Shown one piece after another: positions 57,400 through 64,000 of a stretch of DNA of 64,000 nucleotides. The stretch is taken from positions 310,001 to 374,000 of the forward strand of contig NZ_NKFL01000005.1 in assembly GCF_002223055.1 (NCBI RefSeq), in the 5' to 3' direction. Every line of letters begins with the position of its first letter. The stretch's first letter is position 1. The notes beneath the pieces are model-generated. The model did not search any database and was not told the DNA's origin. It saw nothing but the letters and a program-made list of their open reading frames with translations. Made by a program: the position numbers and the translations under genes. Origin of the DNA: Burkholderia sp. HI2500. Its GTDB lineage: Bacteria; Pseudomonadota; Gammaproteobacteria; Burkholderiales; Burkholderiaceae.

Positions 57400-57886
57400 T
57401 CGCCCCCGTGCGCGCCAGCCCGACCGGCGCGCCGGCTTCATCCTTCAGCGTCTGCAGCACGATGTTGGAACGGATGTCCATCACGCCCGGCGCCTTGTAG
57501 AGCCGGTTCAGCACGAAATCCGAATAGTGCTTGAGGTTGTGCGCGAGCACGCGCAGCAGGTAGTGGCTCTCGCCCGTCACGACGAACGCGCCGACCACCT
57601 CCGGCCATTCGCGCAGCGCTTCCGCGAAGCGCTCGTGCCATTGATTCTCTTCGTTGCGCATCGACACCTGAACGAACGCCTCGAGCTCGAAGCCGAGCTT
57701 CTCGCGGCTCAGGCACGCTCGATAGTGCTCGATCACGCCCTGCTCCTCGAGCAGGCGCATGCGGCGCAGACAGGCGGACGGCGAAAGCGAAATCCGTTCC
57801 GCCAGGTCGAGATTGCTGATTCTGCCCTCTTCCTGCAGTACCGCCAGAATCCGGCAGTCGGTGGCATCGAGCGTGATCGCGTGCAT
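57386..57886 (-). CDS. kynR: Lrp/AsnC-family regulator, probable kynurenine-responsive KynR
   Basis: A 166-residue regulator. The N-terminal helix-turn-helix ([24 protein letters not shown], given by [10 protein letters not shown] and SPSACLRRM) is followed by the RAM ligand domain ([11 protein letters not shown], then [17 protein letters not shown]). It is divergent from kynB with a 130-bp shared region, the position held by KynR in Pseudomonas aeruginosa, where it activates kyn genes in response to kynurenine. The symbol rests on that context. The 3' end overlaps the flavin reductase gene by 14 bp. Confidence 0.87.
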   Translation of the reverse strand: MHAITLDATDCRILAVLQEEGRISNLDLAERISLSPSACLRRMRLLEEQGVIEHYRACLSREKLGFELEAFVQVSMRNEENQWHERFAEALREWPEVVGAFVVTGESHYLLRVLAHNLKHYSDFVLNRLYKAPGVMDIRSNIVLQTLKDEAGAPVGLARTGAIKAV

Positions 57887-57924
57887 TTTTGGTCCCCGTT
57901 TTCCCTCTGAGTCGAATTATCTGC

Positions 57925-57939
57925 CAATCCGGCGGATTG
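57925..57939. promoter_or_regulatory. Inverted repeat in the kynR/kynB region, candidate KynR site
   Basis: CAATCCG and CGGATTG flank a single G, a perfect 7-bp-arm palindrome midway between the divergent genes. A second, looser inverted repeat (TCGCA at 57952-57956, TGCGA at 57966-57970) lies nearer to kynB. Two sites on one face would suit an oligomeric Lrp-type regulator. Confidence 0.45.
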
Positions 57940-58016
57940 TCCATGTTTATTTCGCAAGCACTTTCTGCGAGCGTCCACCTATCATTCGAAGGATCGACTC
58001 ACCGAATCGTCATGCC

Positions 58017-58658
58017 ATGGACACCCTCTGGGACATCTCGCCGCCCGTCAGCCCCGCCACCCCCGTGTGGCCGGGCGATACGCCGGTTTCCGTCGAACGC
58101 GTGTGGCGGATGGAGGCCGGCTCGCCGGTCAACGTCGCGCGCCTGACGCTGTCGCCGCACACGGGCGCGCACTGCGACGCGCCGCTGCACTACGACGCCG
58201 ACGGCGCGCCGATCGGCGCCGTGCCGCTCGACACCTACCTCGGCCCGTGCCGCGTGATCCATTGCATCGGCGCATCGCCGGTCGTGCAGCCGGCCGATGT
58301 CGCGGCCGCGCTCGACGGCGTACCGCCGCGCGTGCTGCTGCGCACCTGTGCGCGCGCCAGCGTCGATGAGTGGGACAGCCACTTCTGCGCGGTCGCGCCC
58401 GAGACCGTCGACCTGCTCGCCGCGCATGGTGTGAAGCTGATCGGCATCGACACGCCGTCGCTCGACCCGCAGGAATCGAAGACGATGGATGCGCATCACC
58501 GCGTGCGCGCGCACCGGATGGCGATCCTGGAAGGCATCGTGCTCGACGACGTGCCGCCCGGTGACTATGAACTGATCGCACTGCCGCTGAAGTTCGCGAC
58601 GCTCGACGCGAGCCCCGTGCGCGCGGTGCTGCGCGCGCTGCCCGCGCGTGCTTCCTGA
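58017..58658 (+). CDS. kynB: Kynurenine formamidase
   Basis: A 213-residue cyclase-family metal-dependent hydrolase, the same length as P. aeruginosa KynB. It hydrolyses N-formylkynurenine to kynurenine and formate. Metal ligands are in [16 protein letters not shown] (HxxxHxD), and further conserved residues are in [19 protein letters not shown]. It begins [21 protein letters not shown]. The ATG at 58017 is chosen; an ATG at 58012 is in another frame. It is the first gene of kynB-kynU-kynA, 26 bp before kynU. Confidence 0.95.
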   Translation: MDTLWDISPPVSPATPVWPGDTPVSVERVWRMEAGSPVNVARLTLSPHTGAHCDAPLHYDADGAPIGAVPLDTYLGPCRVIHCIGASPVVQPADVAAALDGVPPRVLLRTCARASVDEWDSHFCAVAPETVDLLAAHGVKLIGIDTPSLDPQESKTMDAHHRVRAHRMAILEGIVLDDVPPGDYELIALPLKFATLDASPVRAVLRALPARAS

Positions 58659-58684
58659 TTACCCCGACTGACGACCCCCACATC

Positions 58685-59938
58685 ATGATCAAGACCCGTG
58701 AAGATGCGCTCGCGCTCGACCGCGACGATCCGCTCGCCCCGCTGCGCGACCAGTTCTCCCTGCCCGACGGCGTGATCTACCTCGACGGCAACTCGCTCGG
58801 CGCACAGCCGCGCGCATCGGCCGCCCGTGCGCAGCAGGTGATCGGCGCCGAATGGGGCGAAGGCCTGATCCGCAGCTGGAACACGGCCGGCTGGTTCGCG
58901 CTGCCGCGCCGTCTCGGCGACAAGCTCGCGACGCTGATCGGCGGCGCGCCCGACGAGACGGTCGTGACCGACACGATCTCGATCAACCTGTTCAAGCTGC
59001 TGTCGGCGATGGTGCGCCACCAGGCCGAGCGCGCGCCGGAGCGCCGAGTGATCGTGTCGGAGCGCTCGAACTTCCCGACCGACCTGTATATCGCGCAGGG
59101 GCTGATCGAGCAGCTCGGCGGCGACTACGAACTGCGCCTGATCGACGACCCGGCCGACCTGCCCGGCGCGCTCGGCGCGGACACGGCCGTCGCGATGATC
59201 ACGCACGTGAACTACCGCACCGGCTACATGCACGACATGCCGGCCGTCACGCAGCTCGTGCACGACGCGGGTGGCCTGATGCTGTGGGATCTCGCGCACT
59301 CGGCCGGCGCGGTGCCGGTCGACCTGAACGGCGCGCGCGCGGACGGCGCGGTCGGCTGCACGTACAAGTACCTGAACGGCGGCCCCGGTTCGCCCGCCTT
59401 CGTATGGGTGCCGCAGCGCCATCACGCGCACTTCTCGCAGCCGCTGTCCGGCTGGTGGGGCCACCGCGCACCGTTCGCGATGCAGCCGGGCTTCGCGCCC
59501 GATCCGGGCATCGCGCGCTTCCTGTGCGGCACGCAGCCGATCGTGTCGATGTCGATGGTCGAATGCGGGCTCGACGTGTTCCTGCAGACCGACATGCACG
59601 CGATCCGCCGCAAGTCGCTCGCGCTGACCGATGCGTTCATCGCGCTCGTCGAAGCGCGTTGCGCGGGCCTGTCGCTGAAACTCGTCACGCCGCGCGCGCA
59701 TCACCAGCGCGGCTCGCAGGCGAGCTTCGAGCATCCGCACGGCTACGAGGTGATGCAGGCGCTGATCGCGCGCGGCGTGATCGGCGACTATCGCGAGCCG
59801 TACGTGCTGCGCTTCGGCTTCACGCCGCTCTATACGCGCTTCGCCGACGTGTGGGATGCCGTCGAGACGCTGCGCGACATCCTCGCCACCGACGCGTGGA
59901 AGGCGCCCGAGTTCGCCGAACGCGGCGCGGTGACCTGA
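58685..59938 (+). CDS. kynU: Kynureninase
   Basis: A 417-residue PLP enzyme cleaving kynurenine to anthranilate and alanine. The PLP lysine lies in [15 protein letters not shown]; other conserved segments are [37 protein letters not shown] (PLP-binding Asp) and GWWGHRAPF. The C-terminal [12 protein letters not shown] is intact. The ATG at 58685 follows kynB by 26 bp. Anthranilate made here can enter catabolism or the synthesis of quinolone-type signals known in Burkholderia. Confidence 0.96.
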   Translation: MIKTREDALALDRDDPLAPLRDQFSLPDGVIYLDGNSLGAQPRASAARAQQVIGAEWGEGLIRSWNTAGWFALPRRLGDKLATLIGGAPDETVVTDTISINLFKLLSAMVRHQAERAPERRVIVSERSNFPTDLYIAQGLIEQLGGDYELRLIDDPADLPGALGADTAVAMITHVNYRTGYMHDMPAVTQLVHDAGGLMLWDLAHSAGAVPVDLNGARADGAVGCTYKYLNGGPGSPAFVWVPQRHHAHFSQPLSGWWGHRAPFAMQPGFAPDPGIARFLCGTQPIVSMSMVECGLDVFLQTDMHAIRRKSLALTDAFIALVEARCAGLSLKLVTPRAHHQRGSQASFEHPHGYEVMQALIARGVIGDYREPYVLRFGFTPLYTRFADVWDAVETLRDILATDAWKAPEFAERGAVT

Positions 59939-60001
59939 TCGGCCATGCCCGGCGCGCGCGAGCCGCGCGCCGCGCCCCGTCATTCAAATCTGGAGAAAGT
60001 C

Positions 60002-60949
60002 GTGAATTCTGGTCATATGCAGCCACCCGGCGACGACGCGCCGGCGGGCTGCCCGTTCTCGGGCGCACGCGCCGCGCATTCGGCCCAAGCAGCCCCGGCC
60101 GCGCACGAAGCGTCGCACGTGCCCGGCGATGCCGGCTGGCACAACGCGCAGCTCGATTTCTCGAAGTCGATGAGTTACGGCGACTACCTGTCGCTGAATT
60201 CGATCCTCGACGCGCAGCATCCGCTGTCGCCCGATCACAACGAGATGCTGTTCATCATCCAGCATCAGACGAGCGAGCTGTGGATGAAGCTCGCGCTGTT
60301 CGAGCTGCGCGGCGCCCTCGACGCGGTGCGCACCGACGCGCTGCCGCCGGCGTTCAAGATGCTCGCCCGCGTGTCGCGGATTCTCGAGCAACTCGTGCAG
60401 GCCTGGAACGTGCTGTCGACGATGACGCCGTCCGAGTATTCGGCGATGCGGCCGTATCTCGGGCAGTCGTCGGGTTTCCAGTCGTACCAGTACCGGCAAC
60501 TCGAATTCCTGCTCGGCAACAAGAACGTGCAGATGCTGCAGCCGCATGCGCACCGGCCCGACATCCTCGAACAGGTGCGTGCGACGCTCGAAGCGCCGTC
60601 GTTCTACGACGAAGTCGTGCGCCTGCTCGCGCGGCGGGGCTTCCCGATCGCGGCCGAGCGGCTCGAACGCGACTGGACGCAGCCGACCCGGCACGACGAG
60701 ACGGTCGAAGCCGCGTGGCTCGAGGTGTACCGTCATCCGCAGCAGCACTGGGAGCTTTACGAGATGGCCGAGGAACTCGTCGATCTCGAGGATGCGTTCC
60801 GCCAGTGGCGCTTCCGTCACGTGACGACCGTCGAGCGCATCATCGGCTTCAAGCAGGGCACCGGCGGCACCAGCGGCGCGCCGTACCTGCGCAAGATGCT
60901 CGACGTCGTGCTGTTCCCCGAGCTCTGGCACGTGCGCACCACGCTGTAA
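60002..60949 (+). CDS. kynA: Tryptophan 2,3-dioxygenase
   Basis: A 315-residue haem enzyme that opens the indole ring of L-tryptophan to N-formylkynurenine, the first step of the pathway. Substrate- and haem-site segments are [17 protein letters not shown] (distal His), [16 protein letters not shown] and [23 protein letters not shown] (proximal His and the flexible loop; given by H-V-T-T-V-E-R-I and K-Q-G-T-G-G-T-S-G). GTG at 60002 has GGAGAAA upstream; ATG at 60017 is an alternative. The first ~50 residues are Pro/Ala-rich and less conserved. Confidence 0.95.
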   Translation: MNSGHMQPPGDDAPAGCPFSGARAAHSAQAAPAAHEASHVPGDAGWHNAQLDFSKSMSYGDYLSLNSILDAQHPLSPDHNEMLFIIQHQTSELWMKLALFELRGALDAVRTDALPPAFKMLARVSRILEQLVQAWNVLSTMTPSEYSAMRPYLGQSSGFQSYQYRQLEFLLGNKNVQMLQPHAHRPDILEQVRATLEAPSFYDEVVRLLARRGFPIAAERLERDWTQPTRHDETVEAAWLEVYRHPQQHWELYEMAEELVDLEDAFRQWRFRHVTTVERIIGFKQGTGGTSGAPYLRKMLDVVLFPELWHVRTTL

Positions 60950-60984
60950 CGCTAACGCGCGACGCGCCCCCGGCCCGCCCGCCG

Positions 60985-62382
60985 TCACGACGACGTGCGG
61001 GCCAGCTCCTCCCCTTCGCGCGGCTGCACGGCCGCACGCGACAGCCGCGGAATGTGCCGTCGCACGACGAGCAGCGCGACGCAGACCACCCCCATCGCAA
61101 TCGCCAGCATCGTCAGATAGGCCGTGGCACCGCCCGTGGTGATCACGACCGCGCCCGCGAACGCGCTGAGGATCGCGCCGAGCCGGCCGAACGCGAGCGC
61201 GCTCGCGGTGCCCGTCGCGCGCACGGCCGTCGGGTAGATGTACGCGCAGAGCGCATACATCGTCGACTGCACCGCGTTGACGAACAACCCGTGGAGGCCG
61301 AGCCCGACGATCAGCCAGCCCGTGTGGCGGCTCGCATCGACACCCATCAGCCACACCGCGCTCGCCGCGCCGCCGACACTGCACAGCACGAGCGGCCAGC
61401 GCGACCCGGCATGCGCGATCGTCCACGCGCACAACAGCGCGCCGATCACGCCGCCGAGGTTGTACGCGGTGAGCCCCGTCCCCGCCACCGACACGCTCAG
61501 CCCGCTCGCCGCCAGCATCGTCGGCAGCCAGCTGAACGCCGCATACACGGCAAGCAGGCACATGAAGAACGCACACCACAGCGCGATCGTGTCGCGCGCC
61601 TGGCCGCTCGCGAACAGCGCGCCGAAGCCGCCGCGGCCGCCCGCCGCGCGGGCGTCCCTCAGGTCGGTGAAGGCGGTGCCCGGCACGACGGGCCGCTCCA
61701 TCCGCGCGAGCAGCGCGCCGAGTTCCGGCCAGCGCGCGGGGCGCCGCGCGAGATAGCGCGGCGATTCGGGCAACGCACGCACGAGCACGAAGCCGAGCAC
61801 GAGCGGCAACGCGCCGCCCGCGAAGAACAGCCCGCGCCAGCCGTAGCGCGGCAGCACCTCGTGCGCGAACAGGCCGGCCAGCATCCCGCCGAGCGGCACG
61901 CAGACGATCGTCGCGGTCACCATCATCGTGCGACGCCGCGCGGGCGTGTATTCGGCCGTCATCGTCGTGGCCGTCGGCAACGCGCCGCCGATCCCGAGGC
62001 CTGCGACGAAGCGCAGCACCGCGATCGCCGTGACGTCCGGTGCGAAGCCGATCGCGCAGGTCGCGATGCCGAACAGGAACACGCTGCCGATCACGGCCTG
62101 ACGGCGGCCGAAGCGATCGGCGACGATCCCCGCGCACGCACTGCCGATGCCCATCCCGATCAGCCCGGCCGCCACCGCCGGCGCGAACGCGCCGCGCGTG
62201 ATGCCCCATTCGCGGATCAACACCGGAATCGCGAAGCCGATCAGCTGGCCGTCGAAGCCGTCGAGCACGATCGCGAGCGCGGCGAGCAGCACCACGCAGC
62301 GCTGCATCGTCGTGAACGGCCCGTCGTCGAGCGTCGCGCCGATGTCGACGGACGCAGGCAACAATCCGTCGCGCGTGCTCAT
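60985..62382 (-). CDS. MFS transporter, aromatic acid:H+ symporter (AAHS)-like
   Basis: A 465-residue inner-membrane protein with 12 predicted helices. The TM1 motif AIVLDGFDGQLIGFAIPVL (DGxD) and the loop 2-3 motif A-like GIVADRFGRRQAV are those of AAHS transporters such as PcaK and BenK. Further features are FVAGLGIGGALPTAT in TM4 and AEYTPARRRTMMV. It probably imports a benzoate-like acid. It converges on kynA (35 bp between stops) and runs in the same direction as the two downstream-edge genes, so it belongs to that catabolic group rather than to kyn. Confidence 0.9.
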   Translation of the reverse strand: MSTRDGLLPASVDIGATLDDGPFTTMQRCVVLLAALAIVLDGFDGQLIGFAIPVLIREWGITRGAFAPAVAAGLIGMGIGSACAGIVADRFGRRQAVIGSVFLFGIATCAIGFAPDVTAIAVLRFVAGLGIGGALPTATTMTAEYTPARRRTMMVTATIVCVPLGGMLAGLFAHEVLPRYGWRGLFFAGGALPLVLGFVLVRALPESPRYLARRPARWPELGALLARMERPVVPGTAFTDLRDARAAGGRGGFGALFASGQARDTIALWCAFFMCLLAVYAAFSWLPTMLAASGLSVSVAGTGLTAYNLGGVIGALLCAWTIAHAGSRWPLVLCSVGGAASAVWLMGVDASRHTGWLIVGLGLHGLFVNAVQSTMYALCAYIYPTAVRATGTASALAFGRLGAILSAFAGAVVITTGGATAYLTMLAIAMGVVCVALLVVRRHIPRLSRAAVQPREGEELARTSS

Positions 62383-62648
62383 GCGACCTCCCGTGCGCCG
62401 CGCTCAGGCGGCAACATGCGCAAGCAGCGCGCGGCAAGACAACGGCATTCGATGGCGTTCATGGCGTCTCCGGTTGCCCGGGCTGGCGCGGTGGCGCGTG
62501 CCCGGATCTCGTGCTGCGCAGGCGGCCGGCGTCGACGCATCGGCGCCGCCTCCGGTGTCTCGTCCAACCTGTCCCGATCCGGCGCCGTCGCCTGCGCGCG
62601 ACGCGCTCGTCTCGTCGTGCGGCGCAAGCCGCGCCGCCCGCCTGATGC

Positions 62649-63593
62649 TCAGTTCACCCGCGCGTCGATCAGCCGGACCAGCGCGAGCAGCGTCTCCGCA
62701 TGCGGCACCGCGACGCCCGCTTCGCGCGCGGCCGCGACGACCTTGCCGCTGATCGCGTCGATTTCCGTGCGGCGGCCCGCGAGCACGTCCTGCAGCATCG
62801 ACGGACGATGGCCGCGATGCGCGCGGATCGCATGCTCGACGTTGTGCGCGATGCGTTCGCCGTCGACCGCGATGCCCTTCGCGCGGGCGACGGCGGCCAC
62901 CTCGGCTGCAATCGCGAGCGCAAGCCGCGGCCCGTCGTGATGGTTGCCGAGCTGGTCGACCGTGCAGCCCGTCGCCGCGCACAGCGTGTTGAGCGCCGCG
63001 TTGAACGCGACCTTCTCCCAGATCGCGGCCCACTCGTCGGCGTCAAGCGTGCACGCGAGCCCCGCGCGCGACAGCGTATCGGCCACCGTCGCCGCGAACG
63101 GGCGTGCCGCGCCGTCGGCCGTCATCATGCGGATCGCGCCCGCGCCGTGCGAGCGCACGCGCGCCGGCCCCGCCGCGTCGGCCGGCCACGTCGTCACGCC
63201 GACCAGGATGCGTTCGAGCGGCACGAACGCATTCAGCGTCTCGACATTGCCGAGCCCGTTCTGCAGCGTCAGCACGTGCGTGTCCCGCTCGAGCAGCGCG
63301 CGCACGCCGTCGAGTGCGGCACGCGTATGCAGCGACTTCGTGAAAACGATCAGCAGGTCGAATGATGCATCGGGCGACGCGGCCGCAGCCGCATTCGCCG
63401 CTTCCGGCCGCACGGCCTGCAACGTCCGGATACACCGCTCACCACGATCGTCATCGATGCGCAACCCGTCGCGGCGAATCGCATCGAGATGCGCATCGTT
63501 CACGTCGATCAGCGTGACGGCCTCGCCGCTTTCGGCCAGCCGCCCGCCGAACAGCGAGCCCATCGCGCCGGCGCCCAGAATCGCAATCCTCAT
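62649..63593 (-). CDS. 2-dehydropantoate 2-reductase family protein (second copy)
   Basis: A 314-residue protein with the NADPH motif ILGAGAMGSLFGGRLAE at the N-terminus, FTKSLHTRAAL, TLQNGLGNVETL, and the C-terminal domain KVAFNAALNTLCAATG (catalytic Lys) and PSMLQDVLAGRRTEIDAISG. These are complete ApbA/PanE family features, closer to the family consensus than the 348-residue paralogue at 20944. Its place between an aromatic-acid transporter and an aldehyde dehydrogenase suggests a catabolic keto-acid reductase as an alternative to PanE. The 5' end lies 14 bp from the aldehyde dehydrogenase stop. Confidence 0.88.
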   Translation of the reverse strand: MRIAILGAGAMGSLFGGRLAESGEAVTLIDVNDAHLDAIRRDGLRIDDDRGERCIRTLQAVRPEAANAAAAASPDASFDLLIVFTKSLHTRAALDGVRALLERDTHVLTLQNGLGNVETLNAFVPLERILVGVTTWPADAAGPARVRSHGAGAIRMMTADGAARPFAATVADTLSRAGLACTLDADEWAAIWEKVAFNAALNTLCAATGCTVDQLGNHHDGPRLALAIAAEVAAVARAKGIAVDGERIAHNVEHAIRAHRGHRPSMLQDVLAGRRTEIDAISGKVVAAAREAGVAVPHAETLLALVRLIDARVN

Positions 63594-63607
63594 CGTCGTC
63601 GGCCTCG

Positions 63608-64000
63608 TCAGAACGGATAGTGGCGCGGTGCGGTCTGCACCGTGATCCAGCGCAGGTCCGTGAACGCCGCGATGCCGGCCTTGCCGCCGAAGTGGCCGAA
63701 GCCGCTGTCCTTCACGCCGCCGAACGGCATCTGCGCCTCGTCGTGCACGGTCGGACCGTTCACGTGGCAGATGCCCGATTCGATGCGGGCCGCGACGCGC
63801 ATCGCACGCGCGACATCGCGGCTGAACACGGCCGACGACAGCCCGAACGCGTTGTCGTTCGCGCAGCGGATCGCGGCGTCCTCGCCATCGACGCGCACGA
63901 TGCCTTTCACCGGCCCGAACGACTCCTCCGCATAGATGCGCATCGCCGGCGTCACATGGTCGAGCAGCGTGGCCGGGAACAGCGTGCTGTCGGCCTTGCC
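63608..64000 (-). CDS. Aldehyde dehydrogenase, C-terminal part (5' end beyond the right edge)
   Basis: The window holds the last ~130 codons of an NAD(P)-dependent aldehyde dehydrogenase. Visible are EESFGPVKGIVRVDGED, CANDNAFGLSSAVFSRD, SGICHVNGPTVHDEAQMPFGG (given by N-G-P-T-V and the M-P-F-G-G-V-K-D-S-G-F-G motif) and the end PRHYPF. The VHDEAQMPFGGVK wording is typical of benzaldehyde, salicylaldehyde and vanillin dehydrogenases. The catalytic Cys and Glu lie outside the window. With the AAHS transporter it suggests use of an aromatic aldehyde. Confidence 0.9.
   Translation of the reverse strand, partial: GKADSTLFPATLLDHVTPAMRIYAEESFGPVKGIVRVDGEDAAIRCANDNAFGLSSAVFSRDVARAMRVAARIESGICHVNGPTVHDEAQMPFGGVKDSGFGHFGGKAGIAAFTDLRWITVQTAPRHYPF

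Noticed and set aside
59984..62437. 817-residue minus-strand open frame opposite kynA and through the MFS gene
   Set aside because: Overlaps two well-supported genes in other frames; no family similarity is visible.
58852..62940. 1362-residue plus-strand open frame
   Set aside because: Runs through kynU and kynA in a wrong frame and antisense to the MFS and reductase genes; produced by lack of stops in GC-rich DNA.

Overview
This window looks like a piece of the main chromosome of a Burkholderia species, most likely from the cepacia complex. That reading rests on the very high GC content, the strong G/C preference at third codon positions, and several gene neighbourhoods that are familiar from this genus: both isocitrate dehydrogenase types side by side, lpxK-Trm112-kdsB-adk, rpsT next to murJ, queG-ogt-xerD, and a kynR/kynBUA cluster. 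The assignment is by recognition only, since no search was possible. Almost all of the window is core chromosome. I see no tRNA or rRNA gene, insertion sequence, prophage, CRISPR array or integration scar.

Layout. Positions 1-6570: the N-terminal part of an exported multicopper oxidase (cut by the left edge), a small unknown protein, monomeric and dimeric NADP-isocitrate dehydrogenases in tandem, and the pseudouridine synthase RluE. Positions 6850-13110: a small His/Lys/Ala-rich exported protein resembling acid-shock protein Asr, a DUF192 protein, a stand-alone EF-G, a NiCoT nickel/cobalt permease, and an exported glycine-rich protein made of two tandem-repeat blocks. Positions 13136-24600: aldo-keto reductase, GntR regulator, family III CoA-transferase, DUF2917 protein, DHA2 efflux pump, degenerate EAL protein, methyltransferase, ketopantoate-reductase-like protein, Mpo1-like protein, Crp/Fnr regulator and ChrA.

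Positions 24700-39310 are mostly housekeeping: sodB, xseA, the lpxK-Trm112-kdsB-adk-SDR run (LPS lipid A and Kdo supply plus adenylate kinase), sirB1 and murJ, rpsT, argF, murB, yajQ, plsY and ybaK. Positions 39550-53940: an acyl-CoA ligase, queG-ogt-xerD, tsaE-amiC, an EamA exporter, pirin, a CnoX-like thioredoxin-TPR protein, tcdA, pdxH, cfa, a DUF72 protein and msrA.

Positions 54500-64000 are more catabolic: an SBP56/methanethiol-oxidase-like protein translationally coupled to an unknown polytopic membrane protein, a flavin reductase, then the tryptophan-to-anthranilate pathway (kynR divergent from kynB-kynU-kynA), and an aromatic-acid-type MFS transporter, a second ketopantoate-reductase family protein and an aldehyde dehydrogenase cut by the right edge.

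The most unusual object is the repeat protein at 11523-13109: 21 pentapeptide units followed by ten 14-residue His/Asn/Asp/Gly units, next to a nickel/cobalt permease. Other items worth following are the SBP56-membrane protein pair, the Asr-like protein, the degenerate EAL protein, a Fur-box-like site in the AT-rich xseA-lpxK gap, two perfect DnaA boxes, and perfect palindromes in the icd/rluE and kynR/kynB divergent regions.
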